Shown: positions 16,135 through 24,677 of the stretch, piece after piece
How positions within the stretch are numbered: position 1 is the first letter of the stretch
How the letters are laid out: every line of letters starts with the position of its first letter
Assembly (NCBI GenBank): GCA_029060215.1
Contig: JAIDUK010000031.1
Span: 1 to 35,811 of the forward strand
Reading direction: 5' to 3'
DNA: 35,811 nucleotides
From: Alistipes sp.
GTDB lineage: Bacteria; Bacteroidota; Bacteroidia; Bacteroidales; Rikenellaceae
Position numbers and translations under genes: made by a program
The notes under the pieces: generated by a model
Database searches by the model: none
What the model was told of the DNA's origin: nothing
The model's input: the letters and a program-made list of their open reading frames with translations, nothing else

Positions 16135-16332
16135 CAGATGCTGGACGCAGCGCACGGAGAGGGCCGCGGCCCGATTGGCGTTGTTCAGCGGGTTGACGTT
16201 CGTCGAGTTGAAGTTCAAGTAACCCGAGTTGTTATTGCCCGCGGCGTAAGACGACGAGGAGTAGACGTAGCCGTTCGTGCCGACATTCGTCAAGGCTCCC
16301 GTCGAATTGTTGCGGTAGCCCGCAGCAGGCGG
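16135..16332 (-). other. Orphan Asn-rich C-type-lectin-like cassette, retroelement variable/template-repeat-like
   Basis: Read on the minus strand, 66 codons give a domain with the blocks PAAGYRNNSTGAL, TNVGTNGYVYSSSSY, GYLNFNSTNVNPLNN and LSVRCVQHL. This is the pattern of the C-terminal end of Bacteroidetes surface proteins (Fib_succ_major / C-type-lectin-like fold), including variable proteins of diversity-generating retroelements. Fourteen of 66 residues are Asn, all AAC or AAT codons, the type mutated at adenines in such systems. The frame has no start codon tied to a signal peptide and no stop after CVQHL; it runs on into the ATPase terminator. So it is a template repeat or a decayed gene end, not an intact gene. 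No reverse transcriptase is in the window. Confidence 0.55.
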
Positions 16333-16363
16333 TCGAAGCAGTCGCTGGAATGAATGACAGAAA

Positions 16364-16447
16364 AATGAATAATGAATAGTTAATAAGGAATAATCGGCAA
16401 AGACAGAAGAAACCCAATTATTCACTATTCATTGTTAATTATTCATT
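16364..16447. repeat. AT-rich inverted repeat pair
   Basis: AATGAATAATGAATAG at 16364-16379 begins one arm (to 16394) and the opposite-facing arm at 16417-16447 reads ATTATTCACTATTCATTG and onward to ATTATTCATT. The right arm recurs with 29 of 31 matches at 31677-31707. The arms flank a 22-bp GC-richer centre. It lies directly upstream of the Asn-rich cassette. Confidence 0.65.
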
Positions 16448-16493
16448 AACCTAAGTTTTCCGTCAGACTGGAGTACATAACTGGCGGCGTGTT

Positions 16494-16527
16494 GCTAAAA
16501 TTTTAGCATGGGTGCTAAAACGTTTTA
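16494..16527. repeat. Paired palindromes, centres 21 bp apart
   Basis: GCTAAAATTTTAGC (16494-16507) and TAAAACGTTTTA (16516-16527, extended on the left by GC) lie side by side with centres 21 bp apart, two helical turns, so two dimers could bind on the same face. The first shares the core CTAAAATTTTAG with the palindrome at 35697-35712 before the BlaI-type gene; the second is the dispersed 12-bp palindrome. Confidence 0.7.
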
Positions 16528-16617
16528 ATAGCCCCGCGAACCGAAGTTCCGGGCATCGCCGCCAGCGGACTGCTGAATCTGCCTGACCGCACTGACAGGA
16601 ACCTTGGCCCCTGCCAT
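16525..16617 (-). CDS. Possible 30-codon open frame of unknown function
   Basis: ATG at 16617 opens a frame of 30 codons beginning MAGAKVPVSAVRQIQQSAGG and ending GSRGY, with its TAA inside the TAAAACGTTTTA palindrome. It lies between the rnr stop and the Asn-rich cassette. Codon choice is similar to neighbours, but the frame is very short, an in-frame TGA lies two codons upstream of the ATG, and I recognise no family. It may be a true small gene, the tail of a lost gene, or chance. The surrounding 16448-16637 holds nothing else I can name. Confidence 0.2.
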   Translation of the reverse strand: MAGAKVPVSAVRQIQQSAGGDARNFGSRGY

Positions 16618-16637
16618 TCCGGGTCATCGGCTGCATG

Positions 16638-18860
16638 TTATCTTTTGCGTTTCACGCTCGGTGTCTGCTTCGAGGGGCGCTTTGCCTGCCGGCTGCCGAG
16701 CAGCAGCTCGAAGTCGAGCTGCCGCTTCTGGAGATCGGCGCGCTTGATGCGGATGCGGACCGGGTCGCCGAGGGTCATGCGGCGTCCGGTCGAGCGTCCG
16801 ACGATCTCGTAGCGCTGCTCGTCGAAGTCGAAGAAGTCGCCCTCGATGTCGCGCAGGAACGACATGCCCTCGATGTGCGTTTCGTTCAGCTCGACGTAGA
16901 CGCCCCACTCCGTCAGCCCCGAAATGTGGCCGTCGAACTCCTCGCCGATATGCTCTTTCATGAACTCGACCATCTTGTACTTGATCGAGGCGCGCTCGGC
17001 CTCGGCGGCCACCACCTCGCGCTCCGACGCCCGGGCGCAGAGTTCTTCGAGCGCCTGCTTGTCGGCCGACTTGCCGCCGTCGAGGTAGCGGGCCAGCAGG
17101 CGGTGGACCATCATGTCGGGATAGCGGCGGATGGGCGAAGTGAAGTGGGTGTAGCAGGGGAACGCCAGCCCGTAGTGGCCGATGTTGTCGGTGGTGTAGA
17201 AGGCCTTGGCCATGGAGCGTACGGCCATCGTCGTGACGGCGTTTTCCTCGGTCGCGCCTTTGATCTTGGCGAAGAGCTTGTTCATCTCGCGGGCCACGGC
17301 GCGGCCTTTCGAGGCCTTGAAGAGGATGCCGAAGCGCAGGATGAACTGGCGGAAGCGGTCGAGCTTCTCCTCGCTGGGGGTGTCGTGGACGCGGTAGACC
17401 ATCGTGCGGGGCGTCTTGCGGCCGTTGGCGTCGATGCGGCTGCTGCAAAATTCGGCCACGCGGCGGTTGGCCAGCAGCATGAATTCCTCGATCATCTGGT
17501 TCGATTCCTTCTGCTCCTTGAAGTAGACGCCGATGGGGCGGCCGGTCTCGTCGAGCCGGAACTTCATCTCCTCGCGCTCGAAACTGATGGCGCCGTTCTT
17601 GAACCGCTGGCGGCGCAGCTCCTGAGCCAGCCGGTTGAGGGTCAGCACCTCCTCGGCGTAGTCGCCGCGGCCGGTTTCGATGATGGCCTGCGCCTCGGCG
17701 TAGGTGAAGCGGCGGTCGGAGTGGATGACCGTGCGGCCGAACCACTCGTCGAGGATGTCGAGGTTCTCGTCGAGGGTGAAGACCGCCGAAAAACAAAGGC
17801 TGTCCTCGTCGGGCCGCAGCGAGCAGAGCTCGTTGGAGAGCCGCTCGGGAAGCATCGGCACCGTGCGGTCGACCAGATAGACCGATGTGCCGCGCTCGAC
17901 GGCTTCGTCGTCGATGATCGAACGGGGCCGGACGTAGTGGGTCACGTCGGCTATGTGCACGCCGATCTCCCACACTCCGTCGCGGATGCGGCGCACGGAA
18001 AGGGCATCGTCGAAGTCCTTGGCGTCGGCCGGGTCGACGGTGAAGGTGACGGTGGAGCGGAAGTCGCGGCGTGCGGCGATCTCCTGCTCGGAGATGCGCC
18101 CGTCGATGCGCTCGGCGGCCAGCTCGACCTCCGGCTCGAAGCGGTAGGGAAGCTCGTATTCGGAGAGGATGGCGTGCATCTCGGTGTCGTTCTGCCCGGC
18201 CATGCCCAGCACCTCGACCAGCTCGCCCACGGGGCTCTTGCTGCCGGGCTGCCAGTCGGCGATGCGCACGACGACCTTCTGCCCATCGCGCACGTCGGGA
18301 TTCTCGCGCTTGGAGAGGTAGATGTCCATCGGCATGCGGCGCGAATCGGCGCGGACGAAGATCTGGTGGGCCCCCACCTCGGCTACGCCGACGTAGGGCT
18401 TGCGGCTGCGCTCGACGATGCGGGTGATCTCGCCCTCGAGCTTGCCGCTGTGGCCGCGGTGCATGATGACGACCTCGACACGGTCGCCGTCGAGGGCGTT
18501 GGCCGCATTGCGCTGGCTGACGAAAATGTCGTTCTCCAGCCCCTCGACTCGGACGTAGAGCGATCCGGAGGAGGTCATGTCGGCCTGCCCCTCGTAGCGG
18601 GGCAGGTGGGTGCGGGTCAGGCGGTATTTCTCGCGGGCGCACTCCTCGACAATGCCCTCGTTGTAGAGGCGGTCGAGGATGGCGAGCGTCTCGCGCCGGC
18701 CTTCCTTGTCGGCGCCGCCCGAGGCCGAAGCCAGATGCTTGAGCGAGAACTTGTTGTTGGGGAATTCGCGCAGCAGGCTCAGGATCATCGAAGCCCGGTC
18801 GCTGTTTTTCGTCCTTTTGGCAGGACGCTGTTTTTTTGAATGTTTCGTAGTTTGTTTCAT
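16638..18860 (-). CDS. rnr: Ribonuclease R
   Basis: RNase R is a processive 3'-5' exoribonuclease that degrades structured RNA. The 740-residue protein has a basic N-terminal tail (KQTTKHSKKQRPAKRTK), a winged-helix region (about 25-80), cold-shock domains (about 85-240), the RNB catalytic domain with DPADAKDFDDALSV carrying the metal-binding aspartates and HFTSPIRRYPDMMVHRLLA, and a C-terminal S1 domain (DGHISGLTEWGVYVELNETH) ending in a lysine/arginine-rich tail. The ATG at 18860 overlaps the stop of the M20 peptidase gene (ATGA) and gives a normal length; the longer open frame upstream is a shadow of the peptidase gene. Confidence 0.96.
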   Translation of the reverse strand: MKQTTKHSKKQRPAKRTKNSDRASMILSLLREFPNNKFSLKHLASASGGADKEGRRETLAILDRLYNEGIVEECAREKYRLTRTHLPRYEGQADMTSSGSLYVRVEGLENDIFVSQRNAANALDGDRVEVVIMHRGHSGKLEGEITRIVERSRKPYVGVAEVGAHQIFVRADSRRMPMDIYLSKRENPDVRDGQKVVVRIADWQPGSKSPVGELVEVLGMAGQNDTEMHAILSEYELPYRFEPEVELAAERIDGRISEQEIAARRDFRSTVTFTVDPADAKDFDDALSVRRIRDGVWEIGVHIADVTHYVRPRSIIDDEAVERGTSVYLVDRTVPMLPERLSNELCSLRPDEDSLCFSAVFTLDENLDILDEWFGRTVIHSDRRFTYAEAQAIIETGRGDYAEEVLTLNRLAQELRRQRFKNGAISFEREEMKFRLDETGRPIGVYFKEQKESNQMIEEFMLLANRRVAEFCSSRIDANGRKTPRTMVYRVHDTPSEEKLDRFRQFILRFGILFKASKGRAVAREMNKLFAKIKGATEENAVTTMAVRSMAKAFYTTDNIGHYGLAFPCYTHFTSPIRRYPDMMVHRLLARYLDGGKSADKQALEELCARASEREVVAAEAERASIKYKMVEFMKEHIGEEFDGHISGLTEWGVYVELNETHIEGMSFLRDIEGDFFDFDEQRYEIVGRSTGRRMTLGDPVRIRIKRADLQKRQLDFELLLGSRQAKRPSKQTPSVKRKR

Positions 18861-19969
18861 TGCTTGTCGAGAATTTGCAGGGCCAGCGTCCGCATGAACT
18901 CCGCACCTGCGTCGAGCGCCCGTTCGTCGGGCGCGAAAAGGGCCGTGTGGGGGCGTCCGGCGGCGCGGCCCACGCCCAACCGGTAGAAAAGCGCGGGGTA
19001 GCGCTGAGAGTAGAATCCGAAGTCCTCGGCCGTGGTGCGCAGGGGCAGCATCTCGGTGCGCAGCCCCATGGCGGCGGCCCGAGCGACGGCCAGCCGGGTG
19101 AGCTCCGGGTCGTTGATCACGGCGGGATAGCCGTGGCTGATGTCGACCTCGGTATGTACGCCGTGGCGGGAATCGATGCCGGACGCGAGCTCGGCGATGC
19201 GGCGGTGGACGGCGGTGCGGTCGGCCTCGTCGAAGGTGCGCAGAGTACCTTCGAGCCGCACTTCGTCGGGAATGACGTTGGTGGCCCCGGCCGCTTCGAT
19301 GCGGCCGATGGAGAGCACGCGCTCCGGGGTGTTGAGGGCCAGCAGCGCGGCGACGAGGCCGGCGCTTGCGGCTACGGGATCCTTGAGCTGCGAACGCAGG
19401 GCCGCGTGGCCGCCCGTGCCCTGCACGCGGAACCGCAGCTCGTCGCTGGCGGCCATGTATTTTCCGGCGCGGAAGCCGAGGACCCCGACTTCCAGCTGCG
19501 GCTCGACGTGCTCGCCGATGACGGCCCGCACATCGAACCCCTCGAAAGGATTTTCGGCCAACACCAACGACGCGCCGCCGGGGTTGCACTCCTCGCCGGG
19601 CTGGAACAACCCGAAGACCGTGCCGCAGAAGTCGGGCGCGGCGGCCAACCGGAGCAACACGCCGTAGAGCACGGCGGCGTGCATGTCGTGGCCGCAGGCG
19701 TGCATGATGCCGGGCTGCTGCGACGCGTAGGGCAGTCCGGTCTGCTCGGCGATGGGCAGGGCGTCGATGTCGGCCCGCAGGACGACGGCGCGGCGGTCGT
19801 CGCAGGGAATGCGCCCCTCGATCCGGGCGAGGATGCCGGTGGCGGCGACGGTCCGGTGCGCGATGCCTGCGGCGGCGAGCTGCGCGGAGATGAACGCGGC
19901 GGTCGCCTGCTCGCGGAACGAGAGCTCGGGATGGGCGTGCAGATGGCGGCGGAAAGCGACGATATCCAT
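18857..19969 (-). CDS. M20 family amidohydrolase/peptidase
   Basis: The 370-residue cytoplasmic protein belongs to the M20 metallohydrolases that remove acyl groups from N-acyl amino acids or related amides. It opens VAFRRHLHAHPELSFRE, then has the metal-binding block MHACGHDMHAAVLYG (Cys92, His94), FQPGEECNPGGA (Glu126/Glu127) and GEHVEP (His154), a dimerisation insert with GTGGHAALRSQLKDP, and TTAEDFGFYSQ near the end. This matches the M20D group (N-acetyldiaminopimelate deacetylase, hippurate and IAA-amino acid hydrolases); the substrate cannot be read from sequence. It has no signal peptide. Its stop overlaps the rnr start, so both are probably one transcript. Confidence 0.9.
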   Translation of the reverse strand: MDIVAFRRHLHAHPELSFREQATAAFISAQLAAAGIAHRTVAATGILARIEGRIPCDDRRAVVLRADIDALPIAEQTGLPYASQQPGIMHACGHDMHAAVLYGVLLRLAAAPDFCGTVFGLFQPGEECNPGGASLVLAENPFEGFDVRAVIGEHVEPQLEVGVLGFRAGKYMAASDELRFRVQGTGGHAALRSQLKDPVAASAGLVAALLALNTPERVLSIGRIEAAGATNVIPDEVRLEGTLRTFDEADRTAVHRRIAELASGIDSRHGVHTEVDISHGYPAVINDPELTRLAVARAAAMGLRTEMLPLRTTAEDFGFYSQRYPALFYRLGVGRAAGRPHTALFAPDERALDAGAEFMRTLALQILDKQ

Positions 19970-19974
19970 TTAAG

Positions 19975-20046
19975 GTTGAAAGTGAAAAGTTGAAAGTGAA
20001 AGGTTGAAAGCGAAAAGTTAAAGGTTAAAAGCGAAAGGCTGAAAGC
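19975..20046. repeat. AAAGTGA-type repeat array
   Basis: Degenerate head-to-tail units of the type GTTGAAAGTGAAAA run between the M20 gene start and the metF end. Units are more diverged than at 15379-15450 and 35750-35808. The 135-bp gap has no open frame. Confidence 0.7.
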
Positions 20047-20057
20047 ACCCGAGGTGC
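20045..20057 (-). terminator. Possible weak terminator after metF
   Basis: GCACC and GGTGC form a 5-bp stem with a 3-nt loop; on the minus strand it is followed by TTTC and the pyrimidine-rich side of the repeat array. The stem is short, and the hairpin lies 48 bp after the metF stop. Confidence 0.3.
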
Positions 20058-20104
20058 GAATTACTGATATGGGAAAACTTTTCGCATGTCGATTTTCACT
20101 TTGT

Positions 20105-21070
20105 TCAAAATATGGTTTTGGCGATTTCGATGATGTTCTCGGCCTTGCCCATGGGGTAGTAGTGGAGCACGGGCACGCCTGCGGCCTTGAGCTCGCGGCT
20201 CTGGGCGATGGCCCACTCGGTGCCGATCTGCCGGACGGCGGCCTTGTCGCCGCTGTGGGCCAAGACCTCGCGCCGCAGCTCCTCGGGGATGCTGCACCCG
20301 AAAGTCTCGGGCAGCAGGGTGAGGTGGCGGACCGTCGAAAGGGGCTTGATGCCGGGGATGACGGGCACTGCGATGCCGATGGCGCGGCAACGGCGCACGA
20401 AGTCGAAGAACCGGGCGTTGTCGTAGAACAACTGGGTGACGATGTAGTCGGCCCCGGCGTCGATCTTGGCCTTGAGGTGCTGCAAGTCGGCATCGGGCGA
20501 CGAAGCGTCGGGATGGATCTCGGGGTATCCGGCCACGCCGACCGAGAACTTGGAATGGTGGCACACTTCGGCCTCGCCGTCGACGAACTCGCCGCGGTTC
20601 ATGGCCGCGATCTGCCGCACGAGGCCTGCGGCGTGGGCGTGGCCCTGCGGGTGGGGCGCGAAACGCTCCTCTCCCTGCGACTTGTCGCCGCGCAAGGCCA
20701 GCACGCTGTGGAGCCCCAGAAAATCCATGTCGATCAGTGCGTCCTCGATGTCGTAGCGCGACAGACCGCCGCAGATGAGGTGGGGCACCGTCTCGACGCC
20801 GTATTTCATGCGGATGGCGGCCGAGATGCCCACCGTGCCGGGACGCCGCCGCACGACATGGCGCTCGGCACGCCCGTCGGGCAGCAGGGTCTGCTTGATG
20901 CCCTCGCGGTGGAACGTCACGTTGATATAGGCGGGGTCGAACTCCATGAGGGGGTCGATGGCGGCGAAGGTGCCGCCCATGCCGTCGCCCTTGAGGGGCG
21001 GCAGGAGCTCGAAGGCGAAACGGGTCTTGTGCTGCGCCAGCGCGCTGTGGATGATGTCGGTGGCGTTCAT
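20105..21070 (-). CDS. metF: Methylenetetrahydrofolate reductase MetF
   Basis: MetF reduces 5,10-methylene-THF to 5-methyl-THF, the methyl donor used by MetH next door. The 321-residue protein has the TIM-barrel pattern of the family: RFAFELLPPLKGDGM with the conserved glutamate, NVTFHREG, LRGDKS, AGYPEIHPDA, DYIVTQLFYDNARFFDF and PVIPGIKPLS. Its ATG at 21070 overlaps the metH stop (ATGA), which suggests coupled translation. The much longer open frame covering it is a shadow of metH. Confidence 0.96.
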   Translation of the reverse strand: MNATDIIHSALAQHKTRFAFELLPPLKGDGMGGTFAAIDPLMEFDPAYINVTFHREGIKQTLLPDGRAERHVVRRRPGTVGISAAIRMKYGVETVPHLICGGLSRYDIEDALIDMDFLGLHSVLALRGDKSQGEERFAPHPQGHAHAAGLVRQIAAMNRGEFVDGEAEVCHHSKFSVGVAGYPEIHPDASSPDADLQHLKAKIDAGADYIVTQLFYDNARFFDFVRRCRAIGIAVPVIPGIKPLSTVRHLTLLPETFGCSIPEELRREVLAHSGDKAAVRQIGTEWAIAQSRELKAAGVPVLHYYPMGKAENIIEIAKTIF

Positions 21071-24000
21071 AGGTTGCCGGGGATGAGTTTGCGGATCTGG
21101 TCGGGCTCCATCGAGCGGCGTCGGGCGTAGTCGGCGAGCTGGCATTCGTCTATCGGACCCACGGAGAAATAATCGGCATCGGCGAAGAAGAGCCCGCAGA
21201 GCGCCTCGCCGGGGTCGATCATGCAGTTGTCGGTGAGCTTCATGCCGGTGGTGACCTCGACGGCCAACAGGTCGAAGACCTCGCGCTTGAGCGAATGGTC
21301 GGGCGACGCGGGGTAGCCGAAAGCCATGCGGCGGCCGCGGTAGTCGCCGCGGATGACCTGCGCGGGGTCGGGCATGGCCCCGGTCTCGTAGCCCCACATC
21401 TGCCGCCGGACGAAGAGGTGGACCGCCTCGGCGAAAGCCTCGGTGAGCCGGTCGGCCAAGAGCTTGGCCATGATGGCCGAATAGTCGTCGCCCGCGTCGC
21501 GGAATTGGGCGGCGAGCTCCTTGAGCCCGATGCCTGCCGTGAGGGCGAAGCAGCCGATCCAGTCGCCCGAAGGGGCTATGAAGTCGGCCAGCGAACGGTT
21601 GTCGGCGCCGCGCGTCTGGTTGCGCAGCATGGCCAGCCGGTGCTCGCGCCCCTTGGGGTCGGTCACGAGGATGTCGTCGCCCTCGGCGCGGGCGGGGAAG
21701 ATGCCGACGACGCCCTGAAGCGTGAGCAGCCGCTCGTCGCGGATGCGGGCCAGCAGAGCCTGCGCGTCGGCGAAGAGCTTGCGCGCTTCGGCCCCCTTTT
21801 CGGGGTGGTCGAGCACCTTGGGATAACGGCCCGGGAGCTCCCAACCCGCGAAGAAAAAACTCCAGTCGATGAAAGGCTCGGCGTCGGCCACGTCGAAGTC
21901 GGGGAAGACCATGCGCCCGGGGTGGAGCGGCCGGACGGGGGTGTGCACGGCCGCAGGTTTGTTGCTGCGCGCTTCGGCGAGGGTGAGCAGCGTACGAGCC
22001 TTTTCGGTGCTGCGGAACTTCTCGCGCAAGGCTTCCTGCGTGCGGCGGATGTCGGCTTCGCAAGCGGCGCGCCCGGGGCCGAGCAGCGCGGCGAGAAGCT
22101 GCGCGTTGCGGCTGGCGTCGGGCGAACGGACGACCGTACCCGAATAAACGGGGGCGATCCGCACGGCGGTGTGCATGTCGGAAGTGGTGGCGCCGCCGAT
22201 GATGACCGGAATGCGCGACCCGCGCCGCTCCAACTCCTCGCAGACGCGGATCATCTCGTCGAGCGAGGGGGTGATCAGGCCGCTCAGGCAGATGCAGTCG
22301 GCGCCCCACGCTTCGGCCTCGTCGGCGATGCGCTGCGGCTCGATCATGACCCCGAGGTCGCGGATGGCGTAGCCGTTGCAGGCCATGACCACCGAGACGA
22401 TGTTCTTGCCGATGTCGTGGACATCGCCCTTGACGGTGGCTATCAACACCTTGCCGGCCGAATGCGACTGCCCGGCGCTCTGCTCCATGAGGGGCGCGAG
22501 CGCCGCCACGGCGCGCTTCATGACGCGGGCCGTCTTGACGACCTGCGGCAGGAACATCTTGCCCTCGCCGAAGAGGGTGCCGACCTGCTCCATGGCGGGC
22601 ATGAGCAGCCGGTCGATGACGGCCAGCGGAGAACCCGACTCGCCGCAGGCTTCGAGGGCGTCGGCCTCGATATGGTCGGCGATGCCGCGGAGCATGGCGT
22701 ACTCGATCCGCTCCCGGAGCGTTCCGCTGCGCCAAGCGTCGGCGGCCTGCGGGCGGCTGCCGGTCTGCTGCTGCACCTGCTGGGCATACTCGGCCAACCG
22801 CTCGGCGGCATCGGGGCGGCGGCAGAGGATGACATCCTCGACACGCTCCAACAACCCGGGCTCGATGTCGCTGTAGACCCGAAGCATCTGCGGATTGACG
22901 ATGCCCATGTCCATCCCGGCGGCGATGGCGTGGAAGAGGAACGCCGAGTGCATGGCCTCGCGCACGGCGTTGTTGCCGCGGAAGGCGAACGAGAGGTTGG
23001 ACACGCCGCCCGAAACCTTGGCGAGGGGCAGGTGCTGTTTGATCCAGCGGGTGGCGTCGATGAAGGCCTTGGCGTAGCCGTCGTGCTCGGCGATGCCGGT
23101 GGCGACGGCCAGTATGTTGGGGTCGAAAACGATCTCCTCGGCGGGGAATCCGTCGGCCGTGAGCAGGTCGTAGGCGCGGCGGGCGACCTCGATCTTGCGC
23201 TCGAAAGTGTCGGCCTGCCCGCGCTCGTCGAAGAGCATGACCACGGCTGCGGCGCCGTAGCGGCGGATTTCGCGGGCGCGGCGCAGGAACTCCGTTTCGC
23301 CCTCCTTGAGCGAAATGGAGTTGACGATGGCCTTGCCCTGCGTGGCTTCCAACCCGGCGACGAGCACCTCCCACTTGGAAGAATCGATCATCACGGGCAC
23401 GCGGGCGATTTCGGGCTCCGAGGCCATGAGGTTGAGGAACGTGCGCATGGCGGCGGGACCGTCGATCAGCCCGTCGTCCATGCAGACGTCGATGACCTGC
23501 GCCCCGGCCTCGACCTGTGCGCGCGCCACCGAAAGGGCTTCCTCGTAGCTGCCCTCGCGGATGAGCCGGGCGAATTTGGCCGACCCGGCGACGTTGGTGC
23601 GCTCGCCGACGTTGATGAAGTTGGCTTCGGGGACGATGCGCAGGGGCTCCAGTCCGCTCAGCACGGTCTCGTGCTTCGGCACGGGCAGGGGGCGCGGCGC
23701 GTAGCCGCCCACGATTTTCTGCAACTCGAAGATATGCTCGGGCGTGGTGCCGCAACAACCGCCCACGATGTTGACCAACCCCCGCCGCAGATACTCGCCG
23801 ACATCCTCGGCGAACATGGCCGGGGTCTCGTCGTAACCGCCCATGACGTTGGGCAGTCCGGCGTTGGGGTGGGCCGAGATGCGGAACGGAGCCACGGCGG
23901 CCAACCGCTCCAGATAGGGCAGCATCTGTTTGGCCCCGTAGGCGCAATTGAACCCGACGGAGAGCAGGCGCGCGTGCGACACCGAAGCGCAGAAGGCCTC

Positions 24001-24675
24001 GACGGTCTGCCCCGAGAGGGTGCGGCCGCTGGCGTCGGCCAACGTACCGGAGAGCATGACGGGGATGTCGCGTTTCGACTCCTCGGCGAGCTTGTCGATG
24101 GCATAGAGCGCCGCCTTGGCGTTGAGGGTGTCGAAGACTGTTTCGATGAGCAGGATGTCGGCGCCGCCCTCCAACAACCCGCGCGCCTGCTCGGTATAGG
24201 CCTCGGCCAACTGGCGGAACGTCACCTCGCGGGCCGCCGGATCGGCCACGTCGGCCGAGAGGGAGGCGGTGCGGTTGGTGGGGCCCATCGACCCGGCGAC
24301 GAACCGGGGCTTCAGCGGATTGCGGGCCGTGAACTCGTCGGCTGCGCGGCGGGCGAGCGCGGCGGCGGCCCGCGAAATCTCGCAGGCGAAACCCTCCAAC
24401 CCGTAGTCCTTGAGCGAAACGGCGTTGGCGTTGAACGAATCGGTGGTGACGATGTCGGCCCCGGCTGCGAGGTAGCGTTCGTGGACCTTCCGCACGGCGT
24501 CGGGCTGCGTGAGGACCAACAAATCGTTGCACCCGCGCAACCGCACGGTCCAGTCGCGGAACCGGGCGCCGCGGTAATCCTCCTCGGCGAATCCGTACTG
24601 CTGGATCATGGTGCCCAATCCTCCGTCCAAGAGCAGGATGCGCGATTCCAAGAGCTGTTCGAGCGTGGCGGCCAT
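21067..24675 (-). CDS. metH: Cobalamin-dependent methionine synthase MetH
   Basis: MetH moves a methyl group from 5-methyl-THF to homocysteine through cobalamin. The 1202-residue protein has all four modules: homocysteine-binding (1-330; LLDGGLGTMIQQYG, and NIVGGCCGTTPEHI with zinc cysteines), pterin-binding (about 350-640; NFINVGERTNVAGSAKFARL), cobalamin-binding (about 650-890; GDVHDIGKNIV with the lower ligand His753) and the C-terminal activation domain that binds AdoMet. The start ATG 24675 gives the usual beginning TLEQLLESRILLLDGG. I looked for a cobalamin riboswitch upstream of the unit and saw none. It follows the cyclotransferase gene by 2 bp and overlaps metF. Confidence 0.97.
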   Translation of the reverse strand: MAATLEQLLESRILLLDGGLGTMIQQYGFAEEDYRGARFRDWTVRLRGCNDLLVLTQPDAVRKVHERYLAAGADIVTTDSFNANAVSLKDYGLEGFACEISRAAAALARRAADEFTARNPLKPRFVAGSMGPTNRTASLSADVADPAAREVTFRQLAEAYTEQARGLLEGGADILLIETVFDTLNAKAALYAIDKLAEESKRDIPVMLSGTLADASGRTLSGQTVEAFCASVSHARLLSVGFNCAYGAKQMLPYLERLAAVAPFRISAHPNAGLPNVMGGYDETPAMFAEDVGEYLRRGLVNIVGGCCGTTPEHIFELQKIVGGYAPRPLPVPKHETVLSGLEPLRIVPEANFINVGERTNVAGSAKFARLIREGSYEEALSVARAQVEAGAQVIDVCMDDGLIDGPAAMRTFLNLMASEPEIARVPVMIDSSKWEVLVAGLEATQGKAIVNSISLKEGETEFLRRAREIRRYGAAAVVMLFDERGQADTFERKIEVARRAYDLLTADGFPAEEIVFDPNILAVATGIAEHDGYAKAFIDATRWIKQHLPLAKVSGGVSNLSFAFRGNNAVREAMHSAFLFHAIAAGMDMGIVNPQMLRVYSDIEPGLLERVEDVILCRRPDAAERLAEYAQQVQQQTGSRPQAADAWRSGTLRERIEYAMLRGIADHIEADALEACGESGSPLAVIDRLLMPAMEQVGTLFGEGKMFLPQVVKTARVMKRAVAALAPLMEQSAGQSHSAGKVLIATVKGDVHDIGKNIVSVVMACNGYAIRDLGVMIEPQRIADEAEAWGADCICLSGLITPSLDEMIRVCEELERRGSRIPVIIGGATTSDMHTAVRIAPVYSGTVVRSPDASRNAQLLAALLGPGRAACEADIRRTQEALREKFRSTEKARTLLTLAEARSNKPAAVHTPVRPLHPGRMVFPDFDVADAEPFIDWSFFFAGWELPGRYPKVLDHPEKGAEARKLFADAQALLARIRDERLLTLQGVVGIFPARAEGDDILVTDPKGREHRLAMLRNQTRGADNRSLADFIAPSGDWIGCFALTAGIGLKELAAQFRDAGDDYSAIMAKLLADRLTEAFAEAVHLFVRRQMWGYETGAMPDPAQVIRGDYRGRRMAFGYPASPDHSLKREVFDLLAVEVTTGMKLTDNCMIDPGEALCGLFFADADYFSVGPIDECQLADYARRRSMEPDQIRKLIPGNL

Positions 24676-24677
24676 GA

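Noticed and set aside
16095..16637. A complete diversity-generating retroelement
   Set aside because: No reverse transcriptase, accessory protein or second repeat copy is in the window, so only an orphan repeat can be claimed.
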